Notes under the pieces: generated by a model
What the model saw: only the letters and a program-made list of their open reading frames with translations
Databases searched by the model: none
What the model was told of the DNA's origin: nothing
Made by a program: the position numbers and the translations under genes
In this document: in pieces, positions 31,231 to 42,389 of the stretch
Position numbering within the stretch: position 1 is the first letter of the stretch
How the letters are laid out: every line of letters begins with the position of its first letter
Origin: Strigamia acuminata
Lineage: Eukaryota; Arthropoda; Chilopoda; Geophilomorpha; Linotaeniidae
Direction of reading: 5' to 3'
Assembly (NCBI GenBank): GCA_949358305.1
Contig: OX442317.1
Location: 16,612,516 to 16,676,515 of the forward strand
Length of the DNA stretch: 64,000 nt

Positions 31231-34035
31231 ATGCTGACTTCGATTCGGAGCACTGAACTGAAGCACTTCACACACACTTTCGAGGCGGAAACCTTCAAAG
31301 TCCCATACATTCTTTGGCGACAAAGAGATTTATCATTACGCCACCTACGTAAAATAGGATCCAAATGTTGGGTGCATTACACTGCACCGGGACGCAAGAA
31401 ACTGGAAGCGCGTGCTTGGGAAGGATATCTTGTTGGCTACGCCACCAGCACTCGCGGCTACAGAGTCTGGAATCCAGTCGAAGACAGAGTATATGAATCT
31501 ATTCACGTTAAAATCGACGAACATCAATCTTATCGGAAGTCTTTGCGAGGTTCAACGCAAAGACCTGATGAAACATTCCTTGAAAACGGCAATGGACAAC
31601 AATCCGTATCATTTGACGATAATGTCAGATATCATCGTTGGCCGAAAGGGTCTGATTCTGATCGCTCTGATAACAGCGATAACGATGATGACAATGGCAA
31701 TGACAACCAGACTTCAACATCTGCGTCAATGCATACACCTCTTGTCTACTTGCCGCCTCCGACGACACCTGAGCAGCGATTATTGGATGCATGTGCGTTG
31801 GAGTTACCAAGCTCAGCTAGTTTGAGACAATCTCAATCGTATCCTATTCTATGGATTCCACCAGATGAGGACGATACAGATGCCGATATTAATAAAATAG
31901 ATGAACTTTCAATTTATCCTGGAACATCTGAATTCACTGGCACGTCGCCCGAACAATCGCCATGTCAAACTCCACCACCTTCACCTGCTCGGTCGCATCG
32001 CCAAACTCCACCAACTTCGCCTGACCGATCACATCATCAATCTGAAGCGTCAGCTGGACAGTTGGCTCATCAATCTCCGCCCGGTTCGCCAGCACGATAT
32101 ATCACGTATCGTCGTAAAGGGCGTGGAGCAGACTCAGGAAGTCATACTGTACCAGTATTCGATGACACCCCAATGTCTCCTGCTCCGATTCCTCCCATAA
32201 CAGGAACTGAAGTTCCGGCAGCGACTGAGCGTCATACAGCACATATGTGGCGACTTGTCGGCGGGAATTCCGAATGTAGTAATTGGAGACGCGAAGAGCA
32301 TCTTAGAAAAGATCAAGTACCTGGGAAGATTAGGACCGACGTTTACTATTTTCCAATGCCTGGAATCAGACTCAGATCACCGAAAGACATTGAAGAATAT
32401 TGCATGCTCAACAACATAGACTATGAGCCTGAACTTTTCACGTTCCGCAATATTGAATACACGTTGCCAATTATCCCAGGACCCCAACATGCAGCCCATC
32501 TTTGTCGAACGGAACCGGCCTCTTATGCCGAAATACCCAAATTCACGGACGCTCCGAAATGGCGCGAAGCCATCGATGAGGAGCTGGGAACGTTCGTCGA
32601 GAGAGAGGTCTATGTAGAAGTCCCTAGACCACCTAACACTACCATCTTGGGCTGCAAGTGGATCTTCAAATTGAAGACGGATGTAACCGGCACCATCACA
32701 CGATACAGGGCCCGTCTAGTCGCGCAGGGATTTCGTCAAACGCTGGGCGTGGATTATGATGAAGTTTTCAGCCCAGTGGTGAATTTTGTTTTAATTCGCC
32801 TATTCTTCTGTCTCCTGGTTGTGTTGCGTGGTTGGAAGGACGCCCATCTTGACATTAAATGTGCGTACCTGTATGGTGAGTTAAAACACAAGGTTTACAT
32901 GAGGATCCCTGCAGGTGCCACATGCTCCGACCCCAACAACGTTTGGCTACTCGTAAAATCGCTCTACGGACTGCACCAATCAGGAAGGCAGTGGTTTGAA
33001 AAGCTGGATGAAGCCCTTCGAGATCTTGGATTTAAGAAGATGCCGGCATGTAACTGTGTTTACACATTTGGGAATTCTGCCGTAATGTTGATCTATGTGG
33101 ATGATATTGTTCTCTTTTATGCTTCAGACAGCATTTTCAGCCAGTTACTTGCCCTCATTAGTTCAAAGTTCCAGATAGTTAATCTTGGTCCAATCACGAG
33201 ACTACTGGGCGTTGAGTTCATCCGTGACGCAGGGCGCACGTTCATCACACAACGTGCGTACATCGCAAAACTTGTGAAGAAATTTGGCATTGCAACCAAC
33301 AATCGCATCAAGGTTCCCGTGACTCCCGGCACCACACTCGTGAGAGGGTCAACCGAAAATCTGGCAGACTTTCCCTACAGGTCACTCATTGGATCATTAT
33401 TATTCCTGGCGTCAAGAACGCGCCCCGACATTCTTTACTCAGTGATTGCTCTGGCACAATTCAACACATGCTACAATCAAACGCATATCCGTGCATTGCT
33501 ACAGGTCATGCAATACGTCGCCAACACTGCGGACTTGTGCATTGAGTTGTCCGGTTGCACATCATCACAACTGTGGGCATTCACTGACGCGTCGTGGGCA
33601 AGCGATCCAGAAACATCCTTGAGCTTCGGTGGCTACATCACCTATGTTGGAAACGTACCGATCGGCTGGTCTTGCCGAAAACAGTCAACCGTGGCATGCT
33701 CAACAATGGAGGCGGAGTTTATCGCCCTTGTTGAGTGTGTCAAGGAGCTGTATTGGTTGAATCACGTGTACACCCAGTTTCCAGCTTTGAATCGCCTATC
33801 TCGACCCGTCGTTTATTCCGACGCCCTGGCCAGCATACAGTTCACCTCAAACGATGTGGAGAACTCGAAGACTCGACATATCCGCGTTCGTTATCACTGG
33901 CTCAGGGAATGGTTCACGGCGGGACGCTTTGATCTCCGAAAAGTGGAAAGCGAGTTCAATGTCGCGGACATTTTCACGAAATGGCTCAGTTCGGAGCGTC
34001 TACGATCGCTGATTGCCAACATCTTCAGATCATAG
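31231..34035 (+). CDS. Copia D truncated Pol: integrase tail, RT and RNase H
   Basis: From ATG 31231, about 934 residues; the frame itself opens further left, inside the LTR. About 25 residues of unrelated filler precede the integrase C-terminal region at VPYILWRQR and KIGSKCWVHYTAPGRKKL. An acidic, Pro-rich linker, full RT (LGCKWIFKLK, LDIKCAYLYGEL, MLIYVDDIVLF) and RNase H (AFTDASWAS, STMEAEFIALVE, DIFTKWLSSERLRSL) follow. No stops or frameshifts were seen. RT and RNase H are closest to copia A. Without Gag, protease or integrase core it cannot move alone. Confidence 0.9.
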   Translation: MLTSIRSTELKHFTHTFEAETFKVPYILWRQRDLSLRHLRKIGSKCWVHYTAPGRKKLEARAWEGYLVGYATSTRGYRVWNPVEDRVYESIHVKIDEHQSYRKSLRGSTQRPDETFLENGNGQQSVSFDDNVRYHRWPKGSDSDRSDNSDNDDDNGNDNQTSTSASMHTPLVYLPPPTTPEQRLLDACALELPSSASLRQSQSYPILWIPPDEDDTDADINKIDELSIYPGTSEFTGTSPEQSPCQTPPPSPARSHRQTPPTSPDRSHHQSEASAGQLAHQSPPGSPARYITYRRKGRGADSGSHTVPVFDDTPMSPAPIPPITGTEVPAATERHTAHMWRLVGGNSECSNWRREEHLRKDQVPGKIRTDVYYFPMPGIRLRSPKDIEEYCMLNNIDYEPELFTFRNIEYTLPIIPGPQHAAHLCRTEPASYAEIPKFTDAPKWREAIDEELGTFVEREVYVEVPRPPNTTILGCKWIFKLKTDVTGTITRYRARLVAQGFRQTLGVDYDEVFSPVVNFVLIRLFFCLLVVLRGWKDAHLDIKCAYLYGELKHKVYMRIPAGATCSDPNNVWLLVKSLYGLHQSGRQWFEKLDEALRDLGFKKMPACNCVYTFGNSAVMLIYVDDIVLFYASDSIFSQLLALISSKFQIVNLGPITRLLGVEFIRDAGRTFITQRAYIAKLVKKFGIATNNRIKVPVTPGTTLVRGSTENLADFPYRSLIGSLLFLASRTRPDILYSVIALAQFNTCYNQTHIRALLQVMQYVANTADLCIELSGCTSSQLWAFTDASWASDPETSLSFGGYITYVGNVPIGWSCRKQSTVACSTMEAEFIALVECVKELYWLNHVYTQFPALNRLSRPVVYSDALASIQFTSNDVENSKTRHIRVRYHWLREWFTAGRFDLRKVESEFNVADIFTKWLSSERLRSLIANIFRS

Positions 34036-34259
34036 ACCTGCACTACCTTCAATAATGACATTCCTAAGTTATTTTTCCCAAAGTTGAGGATAATCGAGTT
34101 CAGTGGGAATCCTCGGGCTTCCTTAGTGAAGAGTTCTTCAATATCAGTACCCGGCTTGATTATTCGCCTATATTATTTGTTTTTCTGAATATAACACACT
34201 GTAATTCCAGCATCTGTTAGCTATCTCCCCTGTAATTATTCACCATCGAAGAGGGGATT

Positions 34260-34791
34260 TGTGGGTCTAAAGACCATTTATTTGATCGATGTCGAATGTT
34301 TCTGATGTCAATTTAGCGTTTTATTTCACACGATGTAAACTTTTACTGCTTTAGAATCAAATGCGGTATTTGTATTTGCTTTACGATTGTTCCGTACGAA
34401 ATTCCGTACGATTTATGTATCTACTAATGAGATTTGTTCTATTTTTCAATGTTAATGTTATTATCTGGCACTAGAGTGCCACACTTGTTTTTCCTTGCAA
34501 AATCCAAGATGGCGCAACACACGGGCGTGTGTTGCCCTGACTGTTTATCCACATCAAAGTAATGTATTTTCGTTTAATTAAATTGTTTTTAGTAGTTTTA
34601 ACAATTGTACTTACTTTAAAGCACCTTCTGTGCTCTTTTGTGCGCGAATAAGCGGCCTTAAGCCGCGCGCTTGTTACGAAACGTATTGCGACGTATCGCA
34701 AACGTTCGCGTCGCAGACCGACGCCATTACGGCAATTTGCCGCACGCTTCTCGGCGATATCTCGCCGATATCTGCGCCCCTCTGTTCTACA
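34260..34791 (+). repeat. 3' LTR of copia D
   Basis: 532 bp, preceded by the polypurine tract CGAAGAGGGGATT and followed by the duplicated AATGG. Confidence 0.95.
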
Positions 34792-35470
34792 AATGGTCGG
34801 AGGGGGTCGCGTTCGCGACAAATAGGGGCAGTTGGCCCCGACACATTGTTTCAAATAAAGCTCCTGTCGAGTTGATTCGATTCGATTCGTATCGTGTTAA
34901 TTTATCTCTGCGATCTACGCGGTGGAAACAATGCCCCGCTCTTCTACCCCGTATTGCGCGCCTCATCGCGCATTAGATCGCATTTAAACGCGCGTACAAT
35001 TAAGGGTGACGCGATCACGCCGGTAAATCGACGCACACTTTACTCACGGATGCGCACCGGCACTGAAACGTCCAGAGACACGCTTCTACACGTTTCTACG
35101 GCGTCGGCATTGTTTATTTATTTGTTTATTCGTTTACTTATTTATTAATTCATCTATTCAGACCTCGTGGTGTGCAAATTGCGGAAAGGTCCCTCATTTT
35201 TAGCGTTACGTGTTTGCAATTCTGACTTGAACGCAGCCAGTCGACCGAGACCCGACGTCAAATTCGATAGCAACGCGTCGGAATGCAAATAACTATCGAC
35301 GAAAATTAAAAGTATAATTGTTTAATAAAAGGAAACTGACGTAATGTTGAAACGCTAAAAAATACGTAAAATTAAGATTCAAATTCGGGTTCGATCCAGG
35401 TCAGATTAAGTCAGATCAGATCCGCGAACTCTCGAGGCGCGACATGTTTATCGCTTAAAGATACCTGGCG
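34792..35470 (+). repeat. R1 dispersed repeat, copy 8, right part
   Basis: Continues the unit broken at 30665: 'ggggcagttggccccgacacattgtttcaaataaag' (34824-34859), the 'cgcgcctcatcgcgcattag' block, (TTTA)n near 35110-35145, then the 'ttgtttaataaaaggaaactg' A-rich tail (35318-35365). Confidence 0.65.
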
Positions 35471-35930
35471 ATCGACGATGGGCGGACGACTGGAGTTCGA
35501 TTTCCCGACCATGGGATCAGTTTCGCGGTTCGTGCTCCATTGTTTAATGAGATTATCTTCGTTGGGGTCAATCCCAACAAAAAAATTGAAAATAAATTAC
35601 ATTTTACATTTTAGAACTGGCTTCCGGACGCCTCGCACCATCCCCGGCGACGCAGTTGTTGTCGTTGGATTCGACCGACTCTGCGGACATTTTCAAACCC
35701 AGACCAGACACACTTGTTTCGAACAAGGAGCCATCAAGCGCTGAGCGCTTAAACGGACCTGTTTCGTCCCTTTTGTGTCTCAATACCCTCGGGGTGTTCG
35801 TGGTGGAGTAGATGTCATTTATGCGTTGTAAAAAGCGTTTTCTCTATTGCATCGGCATACGGGCATACGGGGCAGCTGGTGACGGCAGCCCCCAATAAAT
35901 TTGTTCCAAAAATAAGTTCCCGTCGAGTCG
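35471..35930 (+). repeat. R1 dispersed repeat, copy 9
   Basis: Blocks 'gatcgacgatgggcggacg' and 'gagattatcttcg', then 'cggggcagctggtgacggcagcccccaata' with 'gttccaaaaataag' (35868-35918). Confidence 0.65.
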
Positions 35931-37180
35931 TGTCGATTTCTCTTTCTCTCTCTCTCTCTCTGGTCCGCCGTGATCGCGCTTCATTGCGCTAAATTGCCGC
36001 CAGAACGCGCTACCGTCGCAACATTTTTCCTCGATTGTCGCCTACGGTCAGAAAATCGCAGCTGACGGTCTTTTCCGCATCAAAACGGGAAAAGAAAACG
36101 TATGGGCGGATATACGCGGACAGGTCAATCGAGATTAACCCTGTTTCGAGATTCATCGGAACACTTTTAACGTGGAAAACACCAAAATTCGCATCAGGCG
36201 AACATTTTTGGCGTCCATTAAAGGACGCGGATTACGGGTCACGCGAACGGGCGTCAAATCCCGCGCGCAAACGATCGTGTCGAGTTAAATAAAAGAATAG
36301 AAATCGGTGACAAGTGTTGCACGAAACGAGGCCACGAACGCCTCTATTGGTTTACGATTTTATTTTCACCCCATTGTACTCGACGCGCCAGCGTAGGAGA
36401 AGTGAGTTTTCGTCACTACGTTCGATGGATTTGCAAACAAACGGACAAACAAACAAACGGTTTCAGACCGTTCCGGGTCCTCGCGGATATTCGGAGGGTT
36501 CCGGTGGTGGATTTGTCTCATCACCTTTAATCTATCCTGTGTTGTCATCGGCCAAACCAGTGCCGGTTTGCACGGTACAAAGGGTCGTGCAAAGGGTCGC
36601 ATTCGCGGCAAATAGGGGCAGCTGGTGTCGACAGACGAGCGCCGGCAGCCCCGACACATTGTTCCAAAAAAAAGCTCCTGTCGGGTTGATTCGATTCGAT
36701 TCGACTCGTGTTAATTTATCCCTGCGACCCGCCCCCGTAAATGTCGTAATACGCGGTGGAAACGATGCCCGCTCTTCTACCCCGCATTGCGCGCCTCGTC
36801 GCGCACTAGGCCGCGTTCAAACGCGCGTACTATTAACGGGTGACGCGATCTCGCCGGTAAGTCGACATGCGCTTTACTCACGAATGCGCGTCGGCACCGA
36901 AACGTTCGGAAACATGCTTCCGCAGTGTCGGCATTGTTCATTTATTAAATTATTTGTTTATTCATTTATTTAAACTCCGTGGTTGATTGATGGGCGTGTG
37001 GATTTCGCGATTTGCGTTGGCCCTGTGTTCACAGTTTTGATTGATTTGAACGCAGCCAATCGAACGAGACCCGACATCAATCTCGATAGCGACGCGTCGG
37101 AACGCAAAGAACTGCTCACCGAGAATTGAAAGTGTAATTGTAAAACAAATAATCAACAAATAATCAATGTGGAACAATCA
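35931..37180 (+). repeat. R1 dispersed repeat, copy 10 with upstream module
   Basis: (TC)n at 35940-35960, the 'cagaacgcgctaccgtcgcaac' module, 'gagttaaataaaagaatagaaatcgg', then 'ggggcagctggtgtcgacagacgagcgccggcagccccgacacattgttcc' (36617-36667) and the downstream block to about 36960. Gene-free. Confidence 0.65.
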
Positions 37181-37189
37181 TCGTGTAAT

Positions 37190-37228
37190 ATTTTATTAAT
37201 AAATTGTATTTTAAAAAAAAAAAAAAAA

Positions 37229-37312
<84 letters not shown>

Positions 37313-37314
37313 CT
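37190..37314 (+). repeat. A run and (CAA)n microsatellite after a poly(A)-like signal
   Basis: AATAAA at 37197-37202 is followed after about 10 nt by an 18-nt A run and then about 27 CAA units. This resembles the 3' end of a retroposed transcript whose tail expanded. The apparent polyglutamine frame here is only the microsatellite. Confidence 0.7.
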
Positions 37315-37440
37315 AATTTATCTTTCGATGCGAGTAAATTACAAACTTTGTCTTTGAGTTTTAGTCACCCCAAAAGTTGAATCAAATTTTCAATTTAATT
37401 ATTAATTCCATCTATCCGTCTGCCTGTCTTCTCCTTGCAG

Positions 37441-37557
37441 CACCCCGGGTCCGCAGCGATGGGACGCGCGCCGTCGACGAGCGTGTACGTGCTGAGCGGC
37501 CCATTGCCCGGCATCGCAACGGAGCATTTCGAGCGACCAGACTCGGTGTCGTCGTAG
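37441..37557 (+). CDS. Candidate terminal exon (isolated, uncertain)
   Basis: A strong pyrimidine tract and acceptor (CTTCTCCTTGCAG) precede a 38-codon frame ending in TAG that includes GRAPSTSVYVLSGPLPGIAT. The base composition is more GC-rich than its surroundings. No upstream exon, donor or homologue was identified. Overlapping Cys-containing frames exist on the other strand, so strand is uncertain. Confidence 0.25.
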   Translation, partial: HPGSAAMGRAPSTSVYVLSGPLPGIATEHFERPDSVSS

Positions 37558-38071
37558 AGGAGACACAGACTGCACGTCCTTCTCGTTGACGCACCAGGAG
37601 CTGATACCATCGTCCACTAGGAGGCAACACGCCACGTCTAGGTTGCAATTAATCAATCAATCAATCAATCAATCAATCAGTTTAACAAAATCCTGCAATC
37701 ATAAAACGTCTGGTTAAAATTCAAATATTTATACATTTTCTGATCATATTTCACCCATCCAACAACTCGTTTCGTTCCAGGTGTCGCGAAACACTCGATT
37801 TTATATCTAGTCGGTCACTTGTTTTTCTTCCACCTGAAATTCAAGATAAATTAATTCAATTCGTTCAAACCAAATAAATCAACTCGTATTAAAAAGATTC
37901 GATCCGCATTATTTCACTCGGTTTAACATCGTTAACCTGTATGAAAAATAGAAATAAAGTCATAAATCAGTTTTTTTCTACATGCACCCGTAATTTCGAT
38001 GGATGAACGGTCCTTCAGCAACGTTGTGCGAAAAACAATGCACGCAAATTCGTTAAATTTCCTCCAGATTC
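37558..38071. other. No supported gene
   Basis: Contains (ATCA)n at 37649-37680 and AT-rich sequence. Short splice-like signals are visible on both strands but form no model. Confidence 0.5.
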
Positions 38072-38973
38072 TGTAACATCGATTCGAATGGCCTTGTGTG
38101 TATGCGCGCGCGAGTATGTATGTGTGTCAACACGCAAGAACGACGCGAGGACTCCGTGTGGCACCTGTCGCGAGCAACCGAGAATGACACGTAGCAAACC
38201 GTCTGCGCATCGTGTTTCCTGCAAAAATGAGAACGATCTGTTTTTTAATACGCTGTCAGAAGTATGTGATGTAAAAAGAACTCATCTAATTGCCCTTCCT
38301 TTCCTATTTTCCACTCTCTGTCGCTTCGTTGTCGACAAATGCGTCCTCGTTGTCTCTTTCTATTTCCAATATAGTTGTGAGAGGACCGCGGTGCGTCCTA
38401 TTCTCTCCCCGATGGACCCGCATTATTGTCCTAGAAAAAACGTACACTCTTCAGTTTATTTCCCCGGGATTTATTTGAACTCAGGCATCCGAATTTTACT
38501 CACCTGTTGTGCTTGTTTTCGCGGCTTTTTTTTCCTCCCGGGCTCCGACCTAGTTTGTCTTCATCCGCTGACGCTTATTTCTCGTTGTTTCCAACGGCGG
38601 CCATTGCTTTTGTTGCGAGTCTTCTCTGTTTTCGGGTTTTACCAATTCCCGTCCCGAACTGCTCCCGTCACCATCACTTTTAGACAGTTTATGCCCGTTT
38701 AGACTGTCGACTCGAATAAACGTTTATTAGTTCCTGCCAGTTAATCGAAGCTAGTTAGGTCGTTTTCACGACCCGATGTCACTCGAACGGATTTATTAGC
38801 GCCTCTCTACCGTCTTTTGCCCGTTTCAATCGAGTTTTAGTGTTACCCACTTCTCCCGATGTTCTCCGTCTTCGAAGAATTTACTTATTGTTTACTCTAT
38901 TCGTCGATAATAAACAGTCAAACTTAAACACCGCCCAGTCTCTCGTCGCACACCGGACCAACCGGATGTTACA
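38072..38973. repeat. Candidate solo LTR (about 902 bp)
   Basis: Begins TGTAACATC and ends GATGTTACA, a perfect 9-bp inverted terminus typical of gypsy-type and BEL LTRs. AATAAA-like signals lie near 38717 and 38910. No 4-6 bp flanking duplication matches, and no primer site or polypurine tract adjoins, so it would be a solo and somewhat decayed LTR. The 204-codon plus-strand frame inside it (38088-38702) has no protein-like character. Confidence 0.4.
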
Positions 38974-38989
38974 CCTGCATTAATTAAAA

Positions 38990-39020
<31 letters not shown>

Positions 39021-39560
39021 ACAACGCCATCTATTGGGCGTGAATGCAACACACGATTCCACGGGGTTCCCATTGAATTTATTTATGTGGCCGCGCGTAG
39101 ATAGTAAATAAATAAATAAATATATATATATATATATATATAATATATATTATATATACGCAATGTTTTCTCCATTCGAGTAAACTTGTACTTTTATTGC
39201 CCTTTTGTACATGTGACGTTGCCTCTGGTCAACGTTTTTGACCCACGATAAAAACTCCAAAATAAACAAATAAGTAAAGGGGACAAAAACCCGAACTTGT
39301 TGGTTTGTTTAAACGCGACTGGAGTGAAGTGGGCATCACAGCACCCCGCTCACGATCGCGCGCTCGAAATTATAACGGAGCCCAAAATATTATCGTCTGA
39401 CCCAAAATTGTTTCGTTTTTAATTAAAAAACGATCACATAGCCGACTCCAAAACCAAAACATCGTAGCTGTTAAAAACGGGTGTAAATCGGAGACTTTGA
39501 ATCAAAATCATTCGCGGAATCGCCAACAGGTGTCGCGTCAACAAACTGGTAGCGAGCATA
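38974..39560. other. Upstream region of the zinc-finger gene; simple repeats
   Basis: (AAAT)n at 38990-39022, (TA)n at 39118-39160, one GCCATCTATTGG motif at 39026. No gene. Confidence 0.5.
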
Positions 39561-39573
39561 CATGAACTGGAAA

Positions 39574-42358
39574 TGGAAGCGGGAAGTTTATGCTCGGTCG
39601 CGTCTCCGCAGGTAAGTTTGGGCGGCTTTTACGAATTTTTGCGATATTTTTGTCAATGAATAGCGCCCGTGGTCGTCGAACAACGCGCATGGATTTTTGT
39701 GTTTGATCGCGGGAGTGTACGTGAGCGTTTGCGGTGTAACGTGGATGATTTTTACCCGATCGACGGCGAACGAGGTTTATTAAAATTAGACGAATGTATA
39801 CATTTTTTATTTATTGATTTATACACGATTCATCGATTCATATGCACACGTGTATACCGTATTGGTCCACTTGTTGCCACGCACCGTCGTCGAGCACGGA
39901 TTTGTGGTCGTTTTCAAATCGCGCGTTTAGAGCGGAATATGCCGACACAAACGAAAAATGTTTTTATTTTTATTTTTATTTTTTATTTTCTCTCCCTTAC
40001 AGACATCCGACGCAAACAAAAAGACGGAAGGTGGGAAAATGGAAAATGAAAAATTAGAAACCGAGGAGGGGTCAACCGAAGTTGCAACCACGATGACGGT
40101 GAGTGGAAAAATTGTCTCACGATTAACAACATTATTATTATTATTGATGAAAAATAGATAAACAAACACATAAATAAATAAATATTTCTGCCCAATTCGC
40201 GAAATGAAAATAGAAAATAATTTATTTATTTCCGCGCGGACATTAAAAATTGATTCATATCACGTGTAAAAATTTCATTTTTTTAAATTTCATTTTTTTG
40301 TCCCATTTATGCGCGATCTCTTATCTGTGCCAATTTTAAGCAATGACAAACGGTCCCGATTCTCCAACCATTTAACAGCATCGAATGCCAATTGCAAAGT
40401 AGTGATCAAATTTTTCTTCCGACAATTAAATCTGAGATCCGTGGAGAGGGGCTACGTCGGGATAGGAATAAATTCTAATATCCGAGTGGAAATGGGCACG
40501 GTCCGGGGTACGGACCCGCTATTTTCCATTTTTCTAAACTTTCTTTGTTTTATTTTATTTTATTTTATTTTATTTTATTTATTTTTTAAACGCTGATTTA
40601 TTCATACACATCCGTATCGTTCCAGGACACGGAACCGCACGTGGACGAGAGGTTGGTCACTGTGGAAGCGTCGACGGCGGTGAGTGAAAGAATTGGCCCA
40701 TAATCAAAATTAATTTTGCGAGGATAAGCTTTCGTTGCTGGTTCTGGCGCGATCGACGCAATTGTGACCCATTCTCCCATGTTTGTGCGCGCGAAAATAC
40801 GCGAACACGCGCGTCCAATTTTTGTCGTTCGACGCCCCGCGTCTCGATTTGTTTTACGTGTCCACTCCCTTCCCTCCCCCCCACCCCCCCCCCCCCTTTT
40901 TTTTTTCTTTTAATTGATTTTTCTTTTTCTTTTTCTATTTTTATTCATTTTTTTATTTTTATTTTTATTTTTTGTTTTTATTTTTATTTTTTTATTTGCT
41001 CGTTTTTAATCAGGCCACAATGGACACATCTCGACGACGTGCAGTGGAGTCGATTCTGGACGACTCGCAATCGCAACCAACAGAGCCGATGCTGGAGGAA
41101 TCCCAAGACACGGAATTCATCGAGTCTCAACCCCCCGAGTCCAGGGTGGTGTTGTACCACGAAAGGCTGGTGGAGAGGGTGGTGGAGAGGGTGGTGGAGA
41201 GGCGGGTGGAGAGGCGGGTGGAGAGGCGGGTGGATAGGCTGATAGAGAGGCGGGCAATAATGGAGGCCATCGTTGGAGATGCAGGGACGGTGAGTGAATT
41301 AGAATTAGAAAAATAGAAATTATATACCGTATATCTCCAAATAGTGCATCCACACGCTATCTGGGGACAAATTTTCTCATGTGTACGATCAGAGGCCCGC
41401 GCGCATTATTCGTGAACTAAAATTGTCCCACCGAAGACACGTGTACAAATCGAGAATACCGTTTATCTGTAAATAGCGCACCCGTGCGCTATTTAAAAAT
41501 AAATGGTCCCGTGCGTTATTAAAGACCTGCGCTTTAATTCAAACAAACATGAAAAATTATAAGATTACGAAATTCGTCAATATTTAACAAAATTAACCAA
41601 TTTTTTTGTCAAATTTGGTCAAAATTTAGTCAATTTCCATCAAAATTCGTCAATTTTCAACAACATTTCGTCAATTTTCAACAACATTTCGTCAATTTTT
41701 AACAACATTTCGTCAATTTTTTAACAATATCTTCGGAGACTTGACAATTGGTCCCGCGCGTAACGACGATCATGTTTCGGAAACGTAACAATCGGCCCCA
41801 TGGGCTATACGGGACCCACACGTTATTCACAAAATCCGCATTCATCCCCACGCCTTAAAACAAGTCCGCGCGCTATTAAAGACCCGCAGAGTAATCACAG
41901 ATATACTGTATACAGTATATGCATTTTTTTTCTGTTTTGTTTCTTTTTCTTTTCAATCCGTTTGAATATTCATATTTGTTTGTTTCCTGTCAGGCCGCGT
42001 CCGAAGTCATGTCGAACGTCTTGTTTCGAGTCGCACAATGCATCGCGTCTTCCGGGGCACCGGACCATGAACCCGCAACTGCAACGGTAGGCTAAAGAAT
42101 CAAAGTCGAGTTTACAAGAGTGTTCTTGACTCTCATGTTTCCGACACGATCGGCGCAGACGAAATGTGAAAACGACCAACCAACGCGCGTCATCTCGAGT
42201 TAGGCGCGCACATCAAATGCGTGCTCTTTACCGACACATTTAATGTCAGGGTCTATTTAAATTTAATTCATTTATTGGTTAATTTTTTCCTTTTCTTTTT
42301 TTTTATTACAAGTTAGTCATTTTAATTGTGGGCGTCTTTTTGGCCCCCTTTTTTATTT

Positions 42359-42389
<31 letters not shown>

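Larger units (their letters stand above)
30666..34791 (+). mobile_element. Ty1/copia element D, 5'-deleted derivative
   Basis: LTRs 30666-31198 (533 bp) and 34260-34791 (532 bp, one T fewer near 30718/34313) begin TGTGGG and end TTCTACA. The 5-bp duplication is AATGG (30661-30665 and 34792-34796). The polypurine tract GAAGAGGGGATT is present. The primer site keeps only TTTGGTA before the deletion. Gag, protease and most of integrase are missing, while RT and RNase H stay open. Near-identical LTRs mean the deleted form itself may have been mobilised by a related full-length element. It sits in an R1 copy. Confidence 0.95.

Noticed and set aside
37169-37357. Polyglutamine-encoding frame
   Set aside because: It is only the (CAA)n microsatellite behind an A run.
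38088-38702. 204-codon plus-strand frame
   Set aside because: Lies inside the candidate solo LTR, has no domain-like pattern, and no splice or transcript signal.
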